Positions 36,290 to 46,662 of a stretch of DNA of 64,000 nucleotides are shown here, piece after piece; the first letter of the stretch is position 1; each line of letters begins with the position of its first letter. Source of the DNA: Adiantum capillus-veneris (lineage: Eukaryota > Streptophyta > Polypodiopsida > Polypodiales > Pteridaceae). The notes below the pieces were generated by a model. That model searched no databases and was not told the origin of the DNA. It was given only the letters and a program-made list of their open reading frames with translations. Both the position numbers and the translations under genes were made by a program. The stretch is from contig CM043959.1 of NCBI GenBank assembly GCA_014529385.2, forward strand, positions 50,674,753-50,738,752. Direction: 5' to 3'.

Positions 36290-36581
36290 TTAACCACTTA
36301 CGGACACCCTATCACCTTTGACGGACGCCTTATCACTTTGTTTGAGTCATCGACGGGGCTTGTCGGTCCTATAGGTGCATAGGTGATAGCCTGATGAGAG
36401 GCGCACCACTTATCTAATTTCTACATTAGTTTTGCTAGGACCAGCCATTGTGGGTGTCCATGTGTGAATCGGTCAGATTCATAGAAAAGGTCCATTTTGA
36501 CCTAAAATCCTCATTCTTGAGGTGCACGCTAAAGAAGTGCTCTTGCTCTACCTCTACTTTCTTCTCCATTGTGTGCTCACG

Positions 36582-36673
<92 letters not shown>

Positions 36674-36909
36674 AGATCAAGCATTGCGGCAACATCAACG
36701 ATTGAGAGGCGGTTGAGTGTGGAGGCAGCGGCTCCCTATTCTTCCCGGCACCGAATCCTTCACAACGGCAAAGTATTGAGCGGTGAGTAACACACCATTG
36801 CCCCTTTGAGCTTAATACGATAGTCTAGTTGTGTGCTTGTAGCCATTCGTGGCTTGCACACAGTGTTCAATAAGCTCCCAGCCTTTGACACATGCGATAG
36901 AAGCGCAAA
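36290..36909 (+). repeat. 5' LTR of the large gypsy element G2
   Basis: Aligns over about 600 bp with 62830-63420 (CTTACGGACACCCTATCACC, TCCTATAGGTGC, GAGAGGCGCACCACTTATCT). It lacks about 185 bp present at the 3' end of the downstream LTR copy. It contains a GT/GC/GA compound microsatellite at 36583-36671. Confidence 0.75.
36583..36671. repeat. compound (GT)n(GC)n(GA)n microsatellite
   Basis: A GT run, a short GC run and a GA run follow one another within the G2 LTR. The other LTR has a shorter, interrupted version at 63124-63186. Confidence 0.95.
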
Positions 36910-36913
36910 TTTT

Positions 36914-36931
36914 TGGCACCGTTGCCAAGGA
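36914..36931 (+). other. primer-binding site of G2
   Basis: TGGCACCGTTGCCAAGGA follows the LTR. It resembles the TGGCGCCGTTGCCGGGGA site used by Tat/Athila-like gypsy elements. Confidence 0.65.
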
Positions 36932-37036
36932 TTGCCTTGCACTAAGCTTGAGAAGCACTCTGTGATGCCTTTTGAAGCCATTCTTTTCATCTATTTTTGA
37001 TTTCTTCTGAGTTTGGATTAGATCTATTAGGGATTT

Positions 37037-37250
37037 GTTAGTTTTAGTAGATTTTATTAGATCTGTTAGTGGCAGGTTTTAGCAAGTTTTGTTAGTTCTT
37101 TTAAGCTCTATAATGTGCAAGTTTCAGCAGGTTTTATTAGATCTATTAGTGGCTGTAATGTGCAGGTTTTAGCGGGTTTTATTAGATCTATTAGTGGCTA
37201 TAATGTGTAGGTTTTGACAAGTTTTGTAAGTGTTAGTAGCTCTATAGTTT
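37037..37250 (+). repeat. minisatellite-like leader repeat, about 5 units
   Basis: Degenerate units of about 35-50 bp, each beginning GTTTTAG(C/T)(A/G)(A/G)GTTTT and often containing TTAGATCTATTAGTGGC, follow the primer site. They lie in the untranslated leader of G2. The region from 37250 to 38200 shows no gene. Confidence 0.6.
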
Positions 37251-38200
37251 GCAATGTTAGGTAGTGTGTTGTAGTGTTGGTGTTGTTAGTGTGCAATGTG
37301 CTGCAACCGTGCACATTAGGTAGGCTCTCTGCGCATGAGCTCGACACCCACGCAACACAATCTTATCCATAGAAGTTTTTTGAAAAAGTTTTTTTATAAA
37401 TTAATTAATTAATTAAAAAAACACTTGAAAAGTTTGAGATCAAAAAGAAATTTCATAAACAAAAGGAAAAAAGAAAAAATCTTATATTAAAAGGTCGGGA
37501 TCGGGATCATTCCCCAAGCCCAAGCCTCATTAATCAGTCTTATGATATAGTATAGACACTACTATATATATAAAGACTGCCCCCTCAAGGTGAAGGGGGG
37601 GCATGTGGGACAAGTCCTTCAAGTCCTCCACCCTTCCCTTCACACTTACACCCTTGGACGTACTAACTTTAGCCTTCTTTTAAACTAGAAAAAAACTTTT
37701 TTTAGGAGGGTGAAAGCGTGGTTTGGTGGTACAAAAAAAGGACCTATTTTACTTCTACCAATGAAAAAGTGGGGAGGGACTGGTAAAAGTTTTGTAGTTT
37801 AGGTCAAAACTTTTCGGAGTTTGTGTTTTTAGATTCTCCTTTTGAAGATCTATCCATTGATATATAGAATGATAGGTAGTTTTTCATGTCACATGTAGAA
37901 ATTGTAGCTCAAAGTTTTGTCAAAGGTGCTGTCAAGGACAATCCTTTTTGTACCACCAAAGCGTGCTTTTAGCCAGGATTTTGAGGGCTTTATGTAACCG
38001 GTTCGAGGGCTGTAAATCACAACACGTCCCTCTAACCAAGACTCTTGTTTTGAGCTATCACATGCCATATTCCATGGCTTGGCTAGAAAAAGGACCAAAA
38101 AAACAAAAATCGAGAGTAAATTTGGGTTCAAAACACCCAATAAAACTAGGTGACCGGCCTTTATGGGAACTCACCAACACTTCTAGGGTGTTGAGGTCGC

Positions 38201-40600
38201 ATGTACCTACGCTTTGGTCATGTGCTAGAGGATGATTATATAGAGAGTGTCTCTGTTTACATGGGCACACATTATTCCTTCACATTAGGCTCTAGGCCCT
38301 CAATGGGAACCCAAGGTAGTACCCCTCAGGACCCACACATTTCCTCTAGTGACTCTTCCTCTAACTACAACATCATGGAAGGTTACCCAATGCCCAATTA
38401 TGATAGTTAAAGCCAAGACATGCATGCCATGGGCCCATGGTCCGGGTTCAGCATGTTTAGCTGCTTGAAAGAGACTCTTAGTAGAGCCACTCGCTCCGAA
38501 CATGGAGCTAGCAATGTAAGTGAAGGGGGTGGGGAAGTAAATTCACCATTCATGACCAATGTAGATCCCATGCTCCTAGAGAGTGTGCATGGGAATACTC
38601 CATTCACTACACTCCCTCACTCTTCAGAGCTATTCCCCTTCAAGATTATATTACCTTATGGTAGAATCCTTGCCGAAGTTCAAGAGGTTGAGCGATATAT
38701 CCTTGCACCTAGGGAAAAGTAAATCAAAAGCTTACGCAAGGAAAATAAATGGAGAGAGCTAAAGGTGAAGGCCCCTATGTCAATATCCATGCTAGTCGAG
38801 CAATCGGGTGCTCCTGAATAGCAACCACTAAGGGTCAAACCATAGAGGGCCACATTGCATCTAGTTCAATGGAAACCCCTAGCGCCTTATTCCTAGATGG
38901 ATCATTTCTAATTGAAAATTGGGAGTATGAACTACAAACAGAGACTTTAACCGACCTATACACAAGTCACACCTATCACATGCTTTGGTTAGATATCTTA
39001 CAATCCACAATGGGTGCTACTAGCGTAGAGGAGCAACAACAAAGAGTTTGTGATATCATCCATAGGGTTATTGAGCTGGAGAGGTAGAACAAAGGGATCC
39101 TTATGCCTTCAACGGGTCTCATGAGATTCTTGGATAGAGGGAAGGCTAAACAACCAACTTTATCACAAATGGAGACTCCCTCGGTAAGCCCGATGGATCC
39201 TCCATATATTGTTTTTCCAGGGGTCTCAGTACAATCTGAGCCCATGAGAAATAGCTTTACCTTTCCAAGTTTAGCTAATATTTCTCTTGTTGATACCATG
39301 GCTACCATGCCTACCCCAGTGATGGGCATGAAAAAAATATGCCATGGACCTCATTTAGTCGTAAAGCACTTGGGTGAGTTGGCAACATTTTCTCAAGCTA
39401 TCGATCGATCTATTGCTGAAAATATGCATAACATGCCTGATAGAGAGCCTAACCCCATGCCAACCCCCATTCCACATGCGGTCCTGAGAGCGCCTGTCCC
39501 CATTATACTTGCTCACTTGGGTGAGTTGGCAACATTTTCTCAAGCTATCGATCGATCTATTGCTGAAAATATGCATAACATGCCTGATAGAGAGCCTTGA
39601 AGTAAGGCAGTACAAATAGCCGAGCTCACACAAAAATTTAGTGGAGACGGGGATGTGAGAAAGATCGCAATATATGAACAAATATGGGATTCCCTAGGAG
39701 AACACAATGACCTTCATAAGAGTAATGCTTTAAACTTGACCTTGAGTGGGAAGGCTAGGGATTGGTATAGGACCCTAAGGGTGGAAGAGAAAACGGTTTA
39801 CCTTACTCTTAGGAGATTGTTTCTGAAAGAGTACATACAAGAGGGAGTGCTTTGGGGGTGTATCCTCTCAGCTCCAAAAAACCCAACGAGAGGAAGGGGA
39901 GTTCGTGAGAGACTTTATTAGTCGCTTGAAGCATTTGAATTCTCGTTGTAATCCAAATGAGCACTTCAATAATAATCAATTTCTCGATAGATTCATTAGG
40001 AGACTACAACATGAGGATATCTACAGTGGCCTATTCATTGGAGGTATCACCACTTGGAAAGCAGTCACCACCAATGTGATCCAAATGGAGTACAATTTAA
40101 TGATTCAAGGAGAAAGAGTGTCTATTCAGCCTAGGTCTACTAGCTCGCAAGCATCAGGGCATGAGCCAATGACCATAAAGCCTTTTTCTTAATAGATGAA
40201 AATATCTGAGATGACTTTATCATATCTCACCAAGGCCATTCAAGAAATCCTTAGAGACAATTGTTCTCCACAAGACAATCATATGTATCCAAGAAGGGAA
40301 CAACAATGGTGCTCAGTTTGCTTTGGTCCACATAGTACCAGTGAATACACTATGTTTAGAGTAAAATTTAATGGGAATTGCAATGCAGGTGGGAGGTATG
40401 GTCATCAATCCAAGGATTTCATATTATTTAAACGTGCAATGGCCAATAGACCAACCTTAGCACAAACGGACACACCTGGAGTGCCTGCATTGATGCCGGA
40501 CCTACCTCTTGAAAAATCATCACAACACATGGTCCCTAGGGCCCAAAATGTTGTTCAAGCAATACCATTACCAACTCCAGTGCTAGGAGTGCAACCCCCA
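38201..40600 (+). pseudogene. G2 gag
   Basis: A gag polyprotein spread over frame-shifted pieces. The N-terminal part (38201-39600) is Met/Pro/Ser-rich and unrecognised. The conserved capsid part starts at 39655: GKARDWYRTLRVEEKTVYL, FLKEYIQEG, then EFVRDFISRLKHLNSRCNP and FLDRFIRRLQHEDIYSGLF. This matches the retrotransposon gag pattern 'A..W...L......W..L...F'. It is broken at about 39600 (stop), 39921 and 40192. Confidence 0.75.
39367..39597 (+). repeat. exact 84-bp in-frame direct repeat in G2 gag
   Basis: 39367-39450 and 39514-39597 look identical (CACTTGGGTGAGTTGGCAAC to GATAGAGAGCCT), separated by 63 bp. The 147-bp offset is a multiple of three, so 28 residues are repeated in frame. 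Confidence 0.9.
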
Positions 40601-40639
40601 TAGAGGGTTGTGAGTCATCTATTTCTTGTATGGATTGCG

Positions 40640-41640
40640 AGGATGAGCTAGACCGTAATATTGCCTATTAGATTGATGCACTTGAAGAAAGTCCACAATA
40701 CTACATGGAGGACTATTTTGGGACAAGTCAAACTTGTATATCAAGTAGCTTCTCTTGCGGCAAGAGGTCAAAATATCAATTTCACTACCAAGAGATCAAC
40801 TCTTCAATGTTACGAGTGTGGGGGTCCACATCGTGTAGCTGAGTGTCCTATTAGACTACAAAAGAATGCCAGACTAATACAAACCAATCAAGTGAGTACA
40901 ACTAAATGCCAATACTCATGTGTAATCGATGTGGCATAGATCATTTGATTGCCCAATGTCCTAATAATCCGAATGCACCAAAGATCATGCCATTGAACTT
41001 AATTGAGGTTATCGAGGAGCCATCACAAAGTACACTTGTGGTACTAGTACATGTACTCACACGATTGATGCTTCAAAACCAGAATTATATTCTTGAAGAA
41101 AGAGACACATCATCTATTTCTCGATCTCAAAAGAAGAAGACAATACGAACGAAGAGATCGCAAAAAACAGTGAAGTCAGGTCCCAGTTCAAAGACCAACA
41201 TAGGGATTGGTGACGACCCCGTGTATATGAACGACGTTGAAGAGCATTCTGATTTGAATAAGACCATGGAGACTAAAATGGTCACAATAGTCAGGACCCA
41301 AGGAACCCAAGAAGAAGATAGGAACTTACCAAACCTGATAGAGGAGATCAAGCGTGTCAACAAATTAACTAGTTTGGTAGAAGAGACCCAAAGGGATCTA
41401 GAGCCAATACCTAGGCAGATCCTGATTCCAAAAACGATGTTTCCTATGCAAAATCAACCTCACAAAGACCATAGACCACTAGCCATGCCTAGTGTCATCC
41501 AAGAAAAAAGTGAGTTTAAGTCATTGGAAAGTGGGCGTACTCCCTTGTTGTTGGAGATAATGTTTACAGAGGGATTACCTAAACCTATCAAAGAAATGGA
41601 GATCCCATCTTCCCCATGTCAAGGACTGAAGCCAAAAAAG
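40640..41640 (+). pseudogene. G2 nucleocapsid with zinc knuckles
   Basis: Two intact-looking knuckles of the C-x2-C-x3-H-x4-C form follow each other: CYECGGPHRVAEC at about 40810 and CNRCGIDHLIAQC at about 40920. A degraded one lies upstream (WCSVCFGPHSTSEY, 40318). They fall in different frames, so a frameshift separates them. The rest (41000-41640) is a charged linker. Confidence 0.65.
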
Positions 41641-42299
41641 TGCCGTTAAATATTGCCAAATTGATGGACTTCATGGCTTCAGAAGATAGAACCACTATCA
41701 TGTCTAAACTACATGGAGACCCCGAGCTATTCTTAGCTCTTCGACCTTTCCTCAATGGAGAACTGAAAGTCGGGCTACCACAATTTTCACAGATGGATGG
41801 AGTTAGGGAGGTGCCAATAGAGGAGGAACACTTAGATCCACAATTCAACCTAGATGAGAACTCTTTTGTTGAAATACCTGTTAGCAAGTTGGGACAATAC
41901 TTTGAAGGCGATGAATCCAATGCAACCGTACCAATCACTACCAAGGGATTAATTGTGAAGGGAATCCTTGATGGTGACACTGGGGTTAGCATTGTAACTA
42001 AAAATTGTTGGGAATCTATGGGAAGACCTCACCTTGGGACTACAAACATAGTGGTAAAGATGGCCAATTGGACTATTTTTGAACCAATTAGGATGCCAGA
42101 AGATCTGAAGATCAAGGTCATTGGACACAGAATAAGACATACCTTCATTGTTATGGATTTTTCCAAGCACACTATGTCATCTGAGATGATCTTAGGACGT
42201 CTTTTCATGAGGGAAGCAAAAATGGTGCATGACTGGTCTAAAAACCATGTCTACTTGCAGTTCCAAGACTCCCCCATTACAGTATTGTTACATGTGTAA
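41616..42299 (+). pseudogene. G2 aspartic protease region
   Basis: An open frame of 227 codons with the protease motif ILDGDTGVSIVTKNCW (D-T-G at the active site kept) and, later, EMILGRLFMREAKMVHDW, the 'ILGR.F' strand. It ends at a stop shortly before the copia C2 insertion. No reverse transcriptase or RNase H sequence from this element is found between here and the integrase at 53420. Confidence 0.7.
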
Positions 42300-42363
42300 A
42301 AAGGACACTAATGTTGGGGAAGATTCTCCTTATATGGATGTTCTACCTGGGATGATAGAGTCT

Positions 42364-42552
42364 TGAAGGGGATCGGGGAGTACACCACAGACGGAGAGTG
42401 AGAGAGAGAGAAGGAGACACACACAATGTGGGAGGGGAGACTCAAAAGAGTGAGCAGCCCCCTATACACTTATGCTATGTATAAGGTATACAAGTCAGTG
42501 GGCGCCCAGACTCTCGGTGGTCGGGCAAGGCACAGGTGCCTATACCCCAACA
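42364..42552 (-). repeat. copia C2 3' LTR, 189 bp
   Basis: Pair of 52437-52625, same length. It starts TGAAGGGGATCGG and ends TATACCCCAACA. The target duplication AGTCT lies at 42359-42363. The purine tract AAGTGGGAGG on - sits just inside. Confidence 0.9.
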
Positions 42553-42631
42553 ACCTCCCACTTAAAGCCGACTGTGCCTTTAAGCAAGGGAACCTAGTCT
42601 AAAGACTACAAAAGGCGAAAGAAAACCACTC

Positions 42632-43294
42632 TCAACCGATGCCCACTAGCTGGCTGTGATCGTGTGCATCTGGTTGTCCTGCTCCCGTGTAAGTCCATAC
42701 ACTACCAGACGTACCGCACACGTACTGCAAGTATGTACGCAATACCTGCATATCTCCCTCGTGCACTATGCCATCATCAGTCAACAAACGACTGGCAACC
42801 CCAACTACAAATGCTCCCACTGCAGCTGCGATATCCGGTCTCAAGATCAGCATCTCATACATGAGACCACCGAATGTCGATGCAATGCTAGCGGGCCTTG
42901 CTAGCTCTACAGAGCACGCATCAGCATATATATCCCTAGAAATAGGCATCTCTGACTGACGAGGCGTGTCAGCCACATGCATCTCCTGACTGTCCGCAAA
43001 AGACGCATCAACCTGTCGTGCAACCTCAGAGCAAACCAGTTGCTCTAGGTGTCTGCTGGAAGACATATCCTGCACAACTATATCCCCATGCTCACTGTCG
43101 AGCATAGAAAGGAATGATTGCATAATCGCTGACATCTCAGTCTCCTCTGCAATCATCCACTGCAAACATGACCACTCAATCTGCTGTGACTCACTAGAGC
43201 TCTCATGCTCTAACTCCGTATGCATAGACTCTTGCACAACGTCCTCTTGTCGGGACTCACTAGAGCAAGACCGCTCTACCTGTCTATCCTGCAT
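42632..43294 (-). pseudogene. C2 residual pol: reverse transcriptase end
   Basis: A 220-codon open frame. Its first half is Ser/Glu/Gln-rich, low complexity and unrecognised. The second half reads FGGLMYEMLILRPDIAAAVG then VLRTYLQYVCGTSG, which matches the end of copia reverse transcriptase (V-G-S-L-M-Y-x-M-x-x-T-R-P-D-I and R-x-L-x-Y-L-x-G-T). Integrase and most of the reverse transcriptase are absent, so C2 could only move with help in trans. Confidence 0.6.
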
Positions 43295-43303
43295 AGAAGT
43301 ATC

Positions 43304-43870
43304 TCACACAACTGACTCTCTGCTTTGCTCAGTCACTAGCAAAGCATGCATGTATGACTCTGTCACCTCTCTGTGTGACTGCTCAAGTTGTGCCCCAACT
43401 GTGTGCACAACGAGCTCACTACTCTGCACTCCATGCAAAGCATCCTGCAACCCATGAGCAAAAGAGACTCGCCTGCTCTCTCGCTCTCTACCTGGCTGCG
43501 TGATCACAGAGACAACACTGTCTCTCTCGTGATCCACATGCAATGGGTAACCTGTACCACTCTTGGCACCTCTCGCAATCACTAGAGAACCCAAATGCAT
43601 CACAAAATCTCGCTCTCGTAGCGAAATCTGACATCCACAATCTCTAAGCTGACCAATCGAGATCAAACTCACTGTCAAATCTGGTACATAGCGCACATGT
43701 CGTAACAAGTAAGATGCACCACTCGGTAATGACAGTCTCACATCTCCTGCACCTGCTATTGCATGCACCGATCCATCGGTCAAACGTACACTGCCAAGCA
43801 TCCCACTAGAATAGCTACAAAACCATGCACGATGCGGCGTGACATGAAACATAGCATCTGCGTCTAGCAA
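43304..43870 (-). pseudogene. C2 protease and pre-integrase region
   Basis: Starts LDADAMFHVTPHRAWF, where copia proteases have L-D-S-G-A-x-x-H; the Asp is kept but the following S-G is A-D. It continues VRLTDGSVHAIAGAGDVRL and LRHVRYVPDLTVSLISIGQL, a textbook copia protease C-terminus. The frame is open for 188 codons. Confidence 0.75.
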
Positions 43871-43873
43871 CCA

Positions 43874-44367
43874 CTACGAAGGGAGTGCACTATCCACATG
43901 TATAGCATCTCGTGCATAGCTCAAGGTAAAAGTGACATCCCCGTCACTAGTATACTCCGACACTACATGTGCCTCAACTGTCAAAGCAACTGAGTCCATG
44001 GCATCACTACATACATCTCTGAGACTGCCATGTCTCCTACGATGTCGCATACAACGAAAACAGCGCCGTCTAACGTGTCTAGAATGACCACAATACCAAC
44101 ATGTCACATGTCAGCGTGCTCGTGAATGTACATGTCTCACACGAGTCTGTGATGACTCAGATCTATCACACATATCATGTAATTTGCGCCACAGTGCTCT
44201 CGAAGTAGTCTCATACATAACAAGAGCATATACAGATTCTGCAAGGTGCAAAGAGAGTGTAGATAGTGCCATCTCCTCTAGCTTCTGCCACTGATCGTCA
44301 GACATGTTTGAAGGTCTACCTGCATCACCACTCAATGGTCTATGCAACCCTCGCTGTGTCAATGCAT
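43874..44367 (-). pseudogene. C2 gag, C-terminal part with zinc knuckle
   Basis: 44367-44111 reads LTQRGLHRPLSGDAGRPSNM and SDDQWQKLEEMALSTLSLHL, the copia gag (UBN2-type) helices. A stop follows, then CWYCGHSRHVRRRC at 44105, a complete C-x2-C-x4-H-x4-C knuckle. The N-terminal part lies at 51248-51155, on the other side of element E. Confidence 0.75.
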
Positions 44368-45699
44368 TGACGGGAGCAAAGCGAACCTCGAACCCCCGAT
44401 GGCCTCTAAAACATCGGGGACCGAATGGCGCGCCTCGAGCCTGTCACAGTAAAGCGAATAGGGGTCACCACCTAGCTTGAGCAGCTAGGACGCAAACAAC
44501 ACAACGCCACAACACATCAAGAAAACATACTCACAAAACCTCCAGCTTTATTTAGAGAATAAGGCGATGAAATGGGGAGCATAGGGTAGGGGAATGAGAA
44601 GGGAGAGAGTGGTAGAGCACATGGCGGATAGGTGGGAGTTGATGGCGAAGACTCGCACGAGGGTTATGGCCATCATCCTTCATTTAGTTACCCTTCATCT
44701 TCCATAGCCCAAGGGTGTAGAGGTCATGCTCAAGACGAGCATGGTGATTGCGGTGATGGTGATGGTGTGGGTGTGTGTGTGTGCACTAGGCACACACAAT
44801 GCATAGTGTGTTCTTTGATATTGTTGTGTGTGTATAGTGTGATGGTGACCCCTCTTTATATAGGGGAGGAGGGGGGAGGAATTCTAGAATTTAGAAATGA
44901 AGAAATCATTATCTACATAGGCCATGTGACTGTGGGCCCCACATGTCTGGCTGTGTGTATATGTGCCAGAACAGTAGTCTCATGAGAGAGAGACTAAGAG
45001 AGAGAGAGAGATGGGTTGATGAAAAAAAGTGAGAGGTGACATGGAGAATAAAGTAATTACAAGAGGGGAGAGAGGGGAGTGTGTCCAGAGGTGAATCTGT
45101 GTGCAGATGTGTGTGGACACAAGAAAAATCAGGTAATCATCGGGTGGGGATGGGTCTGTGGGCACCTTTTTCAGTGAAACTGAGTGTGTGTGAGTGTGGG
45201 GGAGGTTATTTAGCTACAAGACAAGAGACATGGCGCCCTTTAGAGAGAGAGGGGGGTATTTGGGTCATGGGATATGATAGGAAAGAGAAAGGGGGGGTGG
45301 GGTATACTATTTTGGAAGATAGCATAAGTTGCATGTGAGTTAGGGTGCATTATTGGTGAGTTAGAATGCATTATTGGTGAGAGGTGGGGTAGCTTTAGGG
45401 GAGAGAGAAAGGAGAAAGGACAAGGGGAAGAGAGAGGGGGTTGACCTTTTGAGTGGAGGAGAGGAAAAGGGACACACGGCGGGGCAACAGTGAAGAAAAG
45501 GGAGGCAAGGTGAGGATGGGCTGCCCCGCACGCATGAGGTGGCCAATTTTACCTTTCTCATATATTTACATAATCATACTTTATTTTTTCTTACTTTTTT
45601 CCAATGCCTTTTATCACTCCCTCCCTAAGAGGGGGTTTTCATGGGGTGGGGACGAGAGAAGAGGGGTATGGGAGCTTGGCTTGTGAAAATCCCCCATCA
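44368..45699 (-). repeat. element E LTR, 3' copy (1332 bp)
   Basis: Starts TGACGGGAGCAAAGCGAACC and ends GAAAATCCCCCATCA. Nearly identical to 49578-51150 except for an extra 240-bp block there. The target duplication GCAT lies at 44364-44367. Open frames within it (44632-44985, 45081-45338) recur in the other LTR and are not counted as genes. Confidence 0.9.
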
Positions 45700-45717
45700 T
45701 TAGCCCTCCCCTTTTGG
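45700..45717 (-). other. polypurine tract of E
   Basis: The - strand reads CCAAAAGGGGAGGGCTAA directly against the 3' LTR. This is the usual plus-strand primer position. Confidence 0.7.
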
Positions 45718-45764
45718 CTAGAGGCATTCATGTCTCTAGCTCATCTGTTTCTTCTTCCGCTTAG

Positions 45765-46662
45765 CTATAGGATCCGATATCGAGTTGCCTTGTGAACTAG
45801 CCATTCCATTTGGCCATTGGTGAGATTTCTGGGATATTCATGAATCTGTAACAAGTCCGAGTGATAACTTGTTCCTTGGAATAGTGTCGGTTGATTAAAG
45901 GGGAAGCCCATGGCTTCCAGAACTTTGTGCCAATGTCCTCCTGGATCCCAAGTGAAAAATAGGATCATTGTTTGCAGTGTCCGAACAATAAAATTTGCAT
46001 GCCAAATTGGATCAAATTTGTAACCACCAGTAGTGAGAGGGGGAAATGAGCATCTTGGCTCCTGCAAAGACAGAACTGAAAATTATGATTCCCAAGAGTG
46101 TACCAAGAATCCACCATATATGGCCGCCTTGTTGGTGTGGTGAGCTCAAGTTGTCTTCAGAGTCCTGCTTACTGCCATTAGAAAAAACTGCAAGCATATC
46201 ATGCTTCTTTTGGGTGTGCTCAAACATGTCAGCTTCCTTTACTGATGCTAATAGCAAGCCACCTACCTTGCGGCTTAAATACAAGCGTAATCCACTTACC
46301 TTTCTCCAAAGAGAGGATGCACTATTTGTAAAAAATTGTACCAAATTGTGAATGAGGTCTTTATTCTTGCATTCTATCAGGCTTTTGTCTATCCATGGCT
46401 CCTTTGCTCTTATCTCCATGCTGATCTTCTCTCTATATGTTAGAGCAGCTAGCCATAGCCATAGGTCTGATGCATCCCATGCAAACACAATGCTGTGTTG
46501 TGGAGGAGTTTGGAACATCCTTAAAAGGTTGGCAACATATTGATAATCAAACTTACTCTGAACACCCTCACATAAACTGGAGGCATTACCCATATCCAAG
46601 TTTATAACACCCTTCAGTAGACTAGAGGCATTACCCATCTCCAAGTCTATAACACTACACAA
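45765..46662 (-). CDS. E ORF with C-terminal membrane segment (envelope-like position)
   Basis: The frame 46662-46012 (216 codons from a TTG; first ATG shortly inside, MGNASSLLKG) overlaps the end of gag by 16 bp in another frame. A short duplicated unit (VINLDMGNASSL) opens it. A soluble stretch with Cys and Trp follows, then a hydrophobic segment WWILGTLLGIIIFSSVFAG near residues 183-201 with a short basic tail (AKML). This is a type I membrane layout. Another open frame (46067-45765) follows in a different phase. Its place downstream of gag recalls plant retroelements with an extra envelope-like ORF, but I see no sequence evidence for a fusion protein. Function unknown. Confidence 0.5.

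Noticed and set aside
44632-45338. Open frames at 44632-44985 and 45081-45338, repeated at 50083-50436 and 50532-50789
   Set aside because: They lie in the two LTRs of element E. Their duplication reflects the LTR pair.
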